Of a DNA stretch of 64,000 nucleotides, positions 1-10,203 are shown one piece after another. Numbering within the stretch: position 1 is the first letter of the stretch; every line of letters begins with the position of its first letter. Where the stretch lies: contig CM077593.1 in NCBI GenBank assembly GCA_039654915.1, forward strand, positions 35,124,501-35,188,500. Reading direction: 5' to 3'. A model generated the notes under the pieces. That model saw only the letters and a program-made list of their open reading frames with translations, did no database searches and was not told where the DNA came from. The stretch is from Aquilaria yunnanensis. Its lineage: Eukaryota; Streptophyta; Magnoliopsida; Malvales; Thymelaeaceae. The translations under genes were made by a program, and so were the position numbers.

Positions 1-3000
1 TGAAAAGGGCCCAAAACCTCCTGTCAGCGAAGTCCATCCCCTGATGGGAAGTCTTAGTCTCCTCACCAATGAAGTTACTCGCCGAAAAGAAGACGTCACT
101 CTCCGTTACGGGTGACTACCAGGCAACGAGGAGAGGATGGCACTACCATCCTCATGGAGAATATCCTAGAGAGGTTGGAAAAGGTAGAAAAGCAGGTCTC
201 TTGAAAGCCTGTCTTGTCAAGGCTAATGGAGATCTTCACGGGAGAAGAGTCACCCTTCATCCGGGCGGTAATAGAGGGACCAATGCCAAGTGATTTCTGA
301 GTACCACACTTGGAAACGTATGATGGATGTAGTGACCCCCAAGCTCAGCTGGCGAAATATAGGTCCAGCATGGTGTAGTATTGTGCTATGATGCCACCCT
401 CTACAAGTGTTTTGAAGTCACCTTGTCAGGGCCGCAACGGCATGGTATAACACCCTGGCTCCCGGAACCATAATGGGTTTCCAGGAGTTATCCACCGCAT
501 TCACCCAGCAGTTCATCGGAAGTAGACCAATGGTGAAAATGCCTGTCCAAATGTTTGACATAGCCCAAAAGAATGGGGAGAGCATTTGGGACTATGTCGA
601 GAGGTTCAACCAAGAAGCCCTTAGTGTGCTCGACTTTCGCCTTGAAATCTGCATCCTCGCCATGAACAGGGGACTTAGGAGGGACTCACAACTCTTCTAT
701 GAGTTCTTCAAAGACCCCCCTGACACCATCAAAGAATTCTACCGAAGGGCAGAGCAACATATGACAGCTGAAGAACTGAGGATGGGTGGGCCGAAGTCTG
801 ACCATAATCATGCCGAGGGTTAGAGTAACACACCTCGGTACCCCATCAAGGGCGGGGGCAGACCTCGGAAACAAAGGGGGAAGAGGCCGGTATTGTTCAT
901 TCCCCTAAGCACTACAAGAACGAACATACTGATGGCCATGAAAAGGCAAGGAACCTCGATCCAACATCCAAAGGCCATGACCTCGGACAACAAAAAGAAC
1001 ATGAAGAAGTTCTTTCAATTTCATCTGGACCATGGGCACGATACTGAGGATTGCTTCTAGCTAAGAAAGTACATTGAATCTTTAATCAAGCAAGGGCAAC
1101 TCTGACTCTACCTGCAGATGCCATCACCCAAAGCCCAAGAAAGGAGGGAAGAAGAGAAACAAGGGGAGGATGAGGACTATGATTCTGACCGACATCGAAA
1201 CCGAAGTCCAACAAAACAACCACCACCTTCAGCGGGAGTAATCCAAACAATCACTACTGGAATACCCTCGGCTGAGAGAAAAAGGAAAGTCCGGGAAATT
1301 TCAATGATGTAATTTGACAAACCGGTGAACAAGCTGGTTCGGAAAGATGGATCTACGGTCAAGTTTCCACATGAGGACCCTCTCCTAATCATGGCAAGGA
1401 TAGGGAGTTGGGACGTCAAGAGGGTGCTCATTGATGATGGGTCAAACGCCGATGTTTTGTTCTCCCATATATTGTCGAACTTGGGCATCTCCAAGAGTGA
1501 CCTTAAACCTGTCACCTCTCCTACGTTCGGCGTAGGTCCCATGGAGCTCCCAGTACTCAGGTGGATTGATCTAGCCTTGATGCTAAGGGGAACCTCGGTT
1601 CAGACCAGGGAAGAGCTCTTTGGTTCTACCATGATGAGGTTCATCATCATAGACGTCCTTTCCTCATACAAACCATCCTTGGAAGGCAGACATAGGGTAA
1701 TCTTCACGTTTGGACAGATGTGGAATGCCTAACAATCACATTTGGCACGAAGGAAGAGGACACAAAAATATTCATTGATCAAGCCGAAGTAAGAAAAGTG
1801 TTCATGAAGGGAAGACAGAGCCCAATGAAAGTTCATACACAGACTTTAGGAGAGAAGAGCACCGCCAACAAAGATGCAATTGAAGAGGAAAGAAGTGACC
1901 TGGAAAAAATAGAAACAGAAGATGTAGAACTTGTTCCGGGCTAAAGTACCCGAGTGGGGAAAAAACTGGCCGAAGGTGACAAGAAAAAATTAATGAACAA
2001 AGATCTGTTTGCCTACTCTCTGAAAGATATGCTCAGGGTGGACCCTGGTATAATTTAGCATTGTCCTAAAGTATGCCCGGAGGTGAAGCCTGTTTGACAG
2101 AAAAAGAGTAGCCTTTCAGTGCATAAAAACAATTTTGTTAAAACCAAAGTCCAACGGTTAATGGAGGCAGGCATAATTAGGGAGGTCAAGTACCCCGAAT
2201 GGCCCATAAATGTTGTTGTTGCCACGAAGGAAGGGAGTGTTAAACTCCAAATATGTATCGACTTCTTCTAAAACGTAAACGATGCCTGTCCTAAGGACTC
2301 GTATCCTTTGTCACCAATAGACCAATTGGTAGACTCCACCACTGAATATGGCCTGCTTAGCTTCCTTGACGCCTTTAGTCGATATCACCAAATTCGGATG
2401 AGTCCCGAATATGAAGAAAAAACCGCCTTCATTACTGAAGTTACCTCAGAATGCCCTTCGACCTTAAAAATACAGGAGCAACATACTAGAGGTTGATGAA
2501 TAGGGTATTTAGCTCCCAAATCGGGAGAAATATGGAAGTATATGTTGATGATATGATAGTTAAGAGCAAGCAGCCTAGTAGTCATATCATAGACTTGAAG
2601 GAAACATTCCACCAGCTTCAGGAATTTGGAATCTGTCTTAACCCCGAGAAGTGTGTGTTTGGGGTGAGTGCTGGAAAATTCCTCGGGTTCATGGTATCCA
2701 AAAGAGGTATCAAAGCCAACCCAGAAAAGGTTAAGGCCCTGATAGGATTTTGAACTCCCACAATAACCATAGATGTGCAAATGCTTACGGGAAGGATTAC
2801 GGCCTTTAGCAGATTCATCTCTAGATACGGGGACCGGTGCCAACCATTCTTTAAAGTGCTCACCAAAGCAGCAAAAAATGAAGGTAACTTCGGTCTTGAG
2901 GAACACCCCCGAAACGATGATTGCCAAAAATCTTGGGATGAACTCAAGAGTTACTTAATCCATCTACCAACACTTCGGCAGCCACGAGAAGGAGAACCTC

Positions 3001-3364
3001 TCATCCGTTACCTCGCCGTCACCTAAAAGGCAGTAAGTTTGGTGCTTGTAAGGGAAGAGGGAGGAAAGTAGTGGCCTGTATACTATGTGAGTAATTTCTG
3101 GCATGATGCCAAAGTTAGGTACCCTTTTCTGCAGAAGGCCATCTATGCCTTAGTGTTGGCAAATAGGAGGCTGCGAACTTATTTCCAAGGACATCCTATC
3201 ACTGTTCAAAGTAACTTACCTCTTGGGGATGTCATGATGAAGGTAGATTACTCTGGAAGATTATCAAAGTGGTGTATCGAGCTTGGTGAATACGACATCA
3301 CCTATGGACCAAGAAGGGCAATAAAGGCACAAGCATTAGCAGATTTCATAGCCGAAGTACCTAG
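1..3364 (+). pseudogene. Element A gag-protease-RT-RNase H pseudogene (first block)
   Basis: Broken polyprotein aligning with C gag-pol. Gag is readable at 473-823 (QQFIGSRP, then FYRRAEQHMTAEEL) and its basic/acidic tail at 1118-1312 (DEDYDSDRHRNRSP). In the gag zinc finger the first Cys is replaced by Phe (FFQFHLDHGHDTEDC). Protease follows at about 1325-1732 with VLIDDGSNADVLF. RT runs from about 2080 to 2960, with an intact catalytic YVDD near 2540. RNase H runs to 3362, ending ALADFIAEVPSD. Several stops and frameshifts divide these frames, so no product is possible. The block ends where solo LTR B begins, and the protein resumes at 15057. Confidence 0.9.
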
Positions 3365-3377
3365 TGATAGCCGAAGG

Positions 3378-4235
3378 TGATAGCCAAAGGCTATCGCCTC
3401 TATCTGGCCGAACACCCTGCCACAAGAATGGCCAGAAGAAAACTGGCGCTACCCGAGAAAAGGTGGGATCATACACCTCGGGAGATAGCCGAAGAGCTCC
3501 GAGCCCAGCACGCCAGGAAACCTGAGGATACTACTAGCCCCCCAAGGTTGTCAACAGATCACCTTCGGAAAAGAGGCACCAGCTATTGCGGGCCGAACAT
3601 GATCTTTCCGAAGGTGGAACTCCCTGAAGCTGGGAACCCCCGAACTGAGGGTATGTTTCCAGAAGAGGCATCGTCCGTACCAGAGGACGACCTCGCCCAG
3701 GGACCTCGGGAGTACGGCAGGAGCATTTAAGGAAGCCTCTGACATGTCGCCCACAGACATCACAAGTCGCCTCAAACGGCGCCCTGACACGCCGACGCTA
3801 TCAAAGTCACCTCATGGCTCGTCTCGGCTCAAGGCTCAAGGGGCCTGCCACCGGCTACTTGCCCCCTATGCCCAGAAATTCAGGAACATCTGACCGTACA
3901 CGTGTCAAGATCTGAACGGGCTAGGGACTCCTATAAATACCAGGGAATACACCCTGGCAGGGGCCTGAAAAATATTCTGACTCCTCACTCTGAGAAAGTA
4001 CTACCAGGCGAGTTCACTGAACCCCTCAGTGTTATTTCCTCTACCTTCTCTCAACACCACTGACTTGGGCGTCGGAGGCTCCTCCCCGGAAAAACACCCC
4101 GGGGACCTGCTAACCCACTTTTTCTGAGCATCTCAAGTACTCTCCCTCGGGCGAAACGGCCACCAGGCGTTCTTCCTCTCCGGGAGTCCCTCCATCAGTC
4201 ACCATGACTACCAACGATGAAGCCCCCGGGCATTA
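3378..4235 (+). repeat. Element C 5' LTR
   Basis: 858 bp, starting TGATAGCC and ending GGGCATTA just before the primer binding site. It is nearly identical to 13325-14192. The first 17 bases can fold as a hairpin (GATAGCC-AAA-GGCTATC). The U3 carries a G-box and TATA box at 3899-3939. The motif TGACTTGGGCGTCGGAGG near 4060 is shared with the LTRs of A and B and, degenerated, of F and N. An ATG at 4204 opens the gag frame inside the LTR. Confidence 0.95.
3899..3939 (+). promoter_or_regulatory. Element C 5' LTR promoter: G-box and TATA box
   Basis: CACGTG lies at 3899-3904 and TATAAATA at 3932-3939. The same pair occurs in the 3' LTR (13856-13861, 13889-13896), in B (14721-14726, 14754-14761) and in the LTR of A (24861-24866, 24914-24921). 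This marks the likely sense promoter of the family. Transcription would be expected about 30 nt after the TATA box, near 3965; this is inferred. Confidence 0.75.
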
Positions 4236-6021
4236 TTTGGCGCCGTCTGTGGGAAACCGCTCTGAGATTGCCGTCGTTGAAACTCGGCGTTCTAAGGACA
4301 AGGGACTCCCGAGGTCTCTGTCCGTGCCTGAGACACAGCCGGCTGCTGAGCAAACACTCCTAGGGACTTCTGCGTCTGAGGAAGACCGCCCTCTAGTAAT
4401 CACTATGAGGTTTATGAGGGAGTTTCAGCGTTCGGTCGTGCCCGAAATGACACAGCAGATCGACCGAAGATGGTCACAGCAGACACAGGCCCAAAGACCT
4501 CCCTCACCTGCACGCCCTCGGGAGAAAAGTCAGAGGTCGACTCATCGCAGTTCGGGAAGCGTAGACCCACGCGAAGAGTCGTCCACGGAGAATATACCCC
4601 TCGGGAAACGACCTGTGGGACAAACTGGGTCCAAGCGACCGAAAGTCTCACAGCGAAGGAGTTCGTCGCCTAAGGCGAGGTCCCTGTCCCCTCAGCGCCA
4701 AACTCGCTCCCCGAAGAGGCGCAGACGATCTCCCTTCCCAGAGGAAGAGCCTAATGCCACAGTTCTCATGGAAAGAATACTAGCGCGGCTAGACAGGGTG
4801 GAAAAGCAGGTACCTCGCAAACCCGTCTGGGACAGGCTCACGGGAGCCTTCTGCGAAGATGGGTCCCCGTTCACCCGGACCGTGGCCGAGGCAACCATGC
4901 CAGGCGACTTCAGGGTACCTCGGCTGGAGATTTATGATGGCCGCACTGATCCCCAGGCCCATCTGACCAAGTACAGACGCAGCATGATAATGCATGGTGC
5001 TGATGACGCTACCATGTGTAAATGCTTCGAGGTCACCCTTACGGGACCAGCAACTGCGTGGTACAACTCATTGCCCCCAGGAGCCATCACTGAGTTCGAG
5101 GAGTTGTCTACGGCCTCCGCGCAACAATTTATTGGAAGCCGGCCAACGGCGAAGATGCCTGTTCAGATGTTCGACATAAAGCAGAGAAACGTAGAAACTA
5201 TCCGAGACTACGTCGAAAGATTCAACAGGGAAGCTCTAAGTGTCCCGGACTTCCGGCCCGAAATACGCATCCTCGCCATGACACGGGGCCTTCGGTGAGA
5301 CTCACAGTTGTTTTATGAGTTCTCAAAGGACCCCCCGGACACCCTCGGAGAATTTTACCGAACGGCCGAACAGCACATGACTACCGAGGAGCTGAGAATG
5401 GCTGGGCCGAAGTCTGGTCACAACCGCGCCGAAGGGTCCAATCAGCAAGCCCGGCATCCAACTGAACAGGCAAGCCGACCTCGGAGGATGCGGGGAAGCA
5501 AACTTCAAAGCTTCACACCTCTGAGCACTACACGAACAAACATCCTTATGGCACTAGAAAGGCAGGGGACGCAAATTCGACGGCCAAGGGCCATGATCGC
5601 TGATAACAAGAAAAACGTCAAGAAGTTCTGCCAGTTTCATCGCAACCATGGCCACCACACCGAAGACTGCTTCCAACTGAAGAAGTACATTGAGTCGCTG
5701 ATAAAACTCGGGCAACTTCGGAAATATCTGCGCATGCCTTCCCCAAAAGGAAGAAAAGATAAGGAAGAAAGGGCCCAAGATGAGGACTATGACTCCGACA
5801 GACGGAGAAACAGAAGTCCGAAAAAGCGCCCTCCTCCTCCTACAAGGGTGATACAAACCATCACCACGGGGCTCCCATCCTCGGAAAGAAAGCGGAAGGC
5901 CAGAGAGATTGCGGTCATGGAATATGAGAGCCCGGCAAAGAAACTGGCTCGCAAGGACGGATCCACCGTCATCTTCCCCCATGACGATCCGCTGCTAATC
6001 ATGGGAAGGATAGGGAACTAG
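4204..6021 (+). pseudogene. gag: Element C gag (first part of a single gag-pol frame; one internal TGA, ends at TAG)
   Basis: Capsid/nucleocapsid polyprotein that packages element RNA. The frame opens at the ATG at 4204, inside the LTR, and reads through the PBS. A basic Arg/Ser-rich stretch (about residues 95-180) comes first, then the gag core (DGRTDPQAHLTKYR near residue 245; QQFIGSRPTAKMPVQMFDI near 310). A CX2HX4HX4C zinc finger follows at residue 476 (CQFHRNHGHHTEDC), then the tail DEDYDSDRRRNRSP. A TGA at 5296-5298 replaces the Arg codon seen in A (GLRRDSQ). The TAG at 6019-6021 replaces Trp (A has GSWDVKR). Both are single C-to-T or G-to-A changes in one unbroken frame with pol. Gag, protease and pol were therefore one polyprotein, as is usual in Tat elements. 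Confidence 0.93.
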
Positions 6022-6033
6022 GACGTCAAGAGA

Positions 6034-9000
6034 GTGTTGCTTGATGATGGATCAAATACTGACGTCCTATTCTCGCATTTATTGCCGAATTTGGACATCT
6101 TCAGCAACGAGCTCAAGCCTGTCACCTCGCCCACCTTCGGGGTTGGACTGTTCGAACTCCCTGTTCTCGGATGGATCGACCTCCCCCTGATGATGAAAGG
6201 AACTTCGGTCGACGGAACAGCCGAGTTGTACGCCTCCACAATGGCAAGATTTATCGTCATGGATGTTCCTTCTTCGTACAACGCCATCCTTAGAAGGCAG
6301 ACACAGGGAAACCTGCACATTCGCCCTGATGTGAAGTACTTGACTGTCACATTCGCCACCAAGGATGGGGATGCAGAGGTCTTCATAGATCAAGCCAAGG
6401 TAAGGAAGGTGTTTGTGAAAGCACGAAAAGCTCCGGCAAATAACCTCGCACAAACAATAGAGGCAAAGGCACCAGAGAAGGGCAAAGAAGGAGAACCCCC
6501 AAGAGCGGAAACAGAAACAGTGGAACTTGTCCGAGGACAATCTACCCGAATAGGGAAGAGCTTGCCCGAAGGTGACAAGAAAAACCTTGTATCTTTTCTA
6601 CTGGGAAATAAAGATCTCTTTGCCTACTCGTCGAAAGACATGCCAGGTGTGCACCCTGGCATAATACAGCATAGCCTCAAAGTAAGCCCAGAAGCAAAGC
6701 CTGTCCGGCAAAAGAAGCGAAGCATCTCAGCCCATAAGAGCAACTTTGTGAAAACCGAAGTCCAACGCCTGTTGGACGCTGAAGTCATCAAGGAGGTCAA
6801 ATACCCCGAATGGTTAAGCAACGTGGTCATTGCCACAAAAGAAGGCAGCAACAAACTTCGGATGTGCATCGACTTCAGAAATTTGAACGACGCTTGCCTG
6901 AAAGACTCATACCCTCTTCTGCCAATAGACCAACTGGTAGACTCAACTGCCGAATACGGGCTCCTGAGTTTCCTAGACGCCTTCAGCGGCTACCATCAAA
7001 TAAGGATAAATCCCGAAGATGAAGAAAAAACCGCCTTCATCACCGAGGGAGGAACGTACTGCTACGTCAGGATGCCCTTCGAGGTTAAAAATGCAGGAGC
7101 CACCTACCAAAGGTTGATGAACAAAGTCTTTAAGGACCAAATAGGGAGAAACATGGAGGTGTATGTAGACGATATGATAGTCAAAAGCAAGCTCCCTCAC
7201 AACCACGTTGCAGATCTAGAGGAAACCTTCCAAAATCTCAAAGCCTTCGGGCTTCGTCTCAATCCTGAAAAATGCATGTTCGGGGTGACCTCAGGAAAGT
7301 TCCTTGGGTATATGGTATCCGAAAGAGGCATCAATGCTAACCCCGAAAAAATTAAGGCTCTGCTCGAGTTCCGAACTCCTGCCACAGTAAAAGATGTGCA
7401 GAGACTCACCGGAAGAATAACCTCTCTTAGCAGGTTCATTTCTAGGTACGGAGATAGGTGTCGGCCTTTCTTCAAAGTCCTCACTAAGGCAGCAAAAAAG
7501 GAAGGCAACCTTGGAAGGGACGATCACCCTTGGGGTCAAGACTGCCAAAAAGCCTGGGAAGAACTCAAAATCTACCTAGCCAGCCTGCCGACTCTGCGAC
7601 AACCTCGCGAGGGAGAACCCCTCGTATTATACCTCGCCGTCACGGAAAAAGCTGTGAGCTCGGTCCTCGTGAAAGAAGAAGGGCCAAAACAATGGCCGGT
7701 CTACTATGTAAGCAAATCCCTGCATGGCGCCGAAGTCAGGTACCCTCTGCTACAGAAAGCTATATACGCCTTGGTGCTTGCAGGGAGAAGGCTGCGACCA
7801 TACTTTCAGGCTCACCCCATCATCGTCCGAAGTAGCCTGCCACTACGGGACGTTATGAGGAAAGTGGATCATTCGGGAAGGCTCTCCAAGTGGTGTATAG
7901 AGCTTGGTGAACACGATATCACCTATGAACCTCGGAAGGCCATAAAAGCTCAAGCATTGGCAGAATTCATTGCCGAAATACCCACCACTGAGGACAGTCA
8001 TCCGGATCTGAACGAAGGTGAGCCAGAATGGACCTTACATGTTGACGGAGCCTCGAGGTCCGAGCACCAGGGAGCGGGGGTAGTTATCAGAGGCCCCGAA
8101 GGCTTAGAGGTAATGAAGGCTATCAAGTTTACCTTCAACGTCACTAACAATGTGGCTGAGTATGAGGCCCTCATAGCGGGATTACGACTGGCCAGAAAAA
8201 TTGGCGTGAGAAACTTAAAGGTTTACAGCGATTCCCAGCTAGTAGTTCGACAGACGGCAGGAGACTATGGGGCGAAGGACCCAACCTTGGCAAAATACCA
8301 CGAGCTGGTAGCAAAACTCATTCAAGAGTTTCACGCCGTACGGATCGAAAATGTACCTCGGTGGAAAAACACCGAGGCAAACTGCTTGGCGAAGTCAAAA
8401 ACCTACATCGAGGTGCTAGACCATCCGAGCATCTCAGTGCTGAGCATATCGACCTCGGGAAAAGGCTGGAGGGATCCAATTAAAAGGTACCTCGCGGAAA
8501 ATGTGCTCCCCGATGACCCCGGTGACGCTGTAAAACTGCGGAGGCGCTCCGGTCGTTTCTTTCTGATCGGTGAAGAACTATACCGACAGGGATACGCGAA
8601 TCCACTGCAAAGATGTGTGAACGAAGAGGATACTGAAATAATCCTTGAAGAAGTCCACGAAGGCATGTGTGGTTCACACATTGGAACCGATGCCCTGGCG
8701 GCAGTGATACTTCGCCAAGGATACTTCTGGCCTACCCTGAGAAAGGACGCAAGGCAGTTCGTCCGGAAATGCGGTAGTTGCCAGAAACACGTGAGCATCC
8801 AGAGGGCACCCTCGGAAATGGTAACTTTGGCTGACTATCCCTGGCCCTTCGCAGTCTAGGGTATAGACCTTGTTGGGCCACTCCCCTCAGCGCCCGGAGG
8901 CGTGAAATTCTGCGTGGTAGCGGTAGACTATTTCTCCAAATGGGTCGAGGCAGAACCACTAGCAACTATCTCGGCAAAAGAAGTGCAGAAGTTTGTATGG

Positions 9001-9702
9001 AAGAACATTGTATGCAGATTCGGCATACCAAGGGTACTAGTGGCTGATAATGGATCCCAATTCATAGACAAAGGATTCCAGGAATTTATCAGCGACCTCG
9101 GAATAAAGATGCACTTCGCCCCAGTAGCTCACCCCCAAAGCAACGGGCAGGTGGAAGTATCCAACAGGACCATAAAAGATGGCCTAAAGAAGAGACTGGG
9201 GGAAGCAAAAGGGAAATGGCCAGGAGAACTCCAAAGCGTGTTATGGAGTTACCGAACGACGCCCCGAAGAGCCACAGGGGAGACTCCCTTCTCACTCGTC
9301 TTCGGAACAGAGGCCATCATCCCTATCGAGATAGTTAGACCATCAGTACGGGTGCAAGTATTTGATGAAGGTGGAAACGACCTCGGCCTAAGAACGAAGC
9401 TCGACCTCGTCGGCGAACACAGAGAAATAGCTGAGCTGAGAAGAAAAGTTTTCCAGCAAATAGTGGCCGCGGCTATAAATTTACGAGCCAGGCCAAAAGA
9501 AATCAAAAAAGGGGACCTCGTTCTCCAAAAGGCTGACTTTGCACCCCGAAAGCCATCTCACGGGGTATTTCGCGCGAACTGGGAAGGACCTTATCTGGTT
9601 CTTGCCGAAGTACGAAAAGGCGTGTACAAACTTGGCGACACCGAAGGCGTAGAATTGAAAAACACTTGGCACTCAGATGCCTTGAAGAAATTCTACGCTT
9701 AA
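6034..9702 (+). pseudogene. pol: Element C pol: protease, RT, RNase H, archaeal-type RNase H, integrase (one TAG at 8857)
   Basis: Same frame as gag; numbering runs from 4204. Protease LLDDGSNTDV is at residues 612-621. RT has an intact YVDD at 987-990, but its usual MPFGLKNAG reads MPFEVKNAG (Gly to Glu). The first RNase H (about 1150-1265) lacks the usual first Asp (YLAVTEKAV). A second, archaeal-type RNase H follows, with Asp1281 (HVDGAS), Glu1319 (AEYEAL) and Asp1343 (YSDSQ). Its fourth acid is Asn1393 (EANCLAK) where A keeps Asp (EADTLAK). Integrase has the HHCC finger (EVHEG, SHIGTD, KCGSC) and a complete DD35E: Asp at 8926-8928, Asp at 9046-9048, and Glu in QVEVSNRT. The TAG at 8857-8859 replaces Trp (FAVWGIDL). 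The true stop is at 9700-9702. It would make cDNA and insert it, but cannot do so as it stands. Confidence 0.95.
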
Positions 9703-9800
9703 GATGGAGCGGAAGGATTGTGTTGTGCAAAAAATATCCTAAGTACAGAATGTCCTTGAGAAAAAATTCTTAAGTGTACAAAATGGTGCAAGACAGAATT

Positions 9801-10090
9801 CCGCGAAGGTGTTCGCCATAAAAAAGCACAGATGTGATTTTCCGAAGTCCTTTGAGCCATCATGCTCGGGAAAATGGAAAACAACAATTTTGCGAAAGTA
9901 CTCGCCGCCAAAAGCGCAGATGTGATTTTCCGAAGTCCCTTGAGCCATCATGCTCGGGAAAGTGGGAAACAAAAATCTTGCGAAAGTACTCATCGAAAAA
10001 AGCGGTAATAAATTTTGGTGATTGCAGGTTTTCCGAAGTCTCTTGAGCGAACTTGTTCGGGACAATGGAAATGAAAAATCTTGCAAAAAG
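9801..10090 (+). repeat. Tandem repeat, about 88-bp unit, between pol and antisense gene of C
   Basis: The block CAGATGTGATTTTCCGAAGT recurs at 9829 and 9917, an 88-bp period. Each copy is followed by GAGCCATCATGCTCGGGAAA and a GCGAAAGTACTCG-like segment. A third, diverged copy (TTTTCCGAAGTCTCTTGAGC) starts near 10030, and a partial unit precedes the first at about 9801. Tandem repeats downstream of pol are common in Tat/Ogre elements. I see no coding frame here. Confidence 0.8.
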
Positions 10091-10203
10091 ACTTAGCCAA
10101 AAAAATATATATTCATAAAGAATGATCAGGCTTACAAAGAAGAAGTGCCCGAAGAAGTAACACAAAAACGAAGAGGAAAAAAAGAAAAGGCCCCTAAAAC
10201 AGC

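Noticed and set aside
4412..4995. Minus-strand open frames over C gag
   Set aside because: They are shadows of the gag frame, not conserved in A, with no domain.
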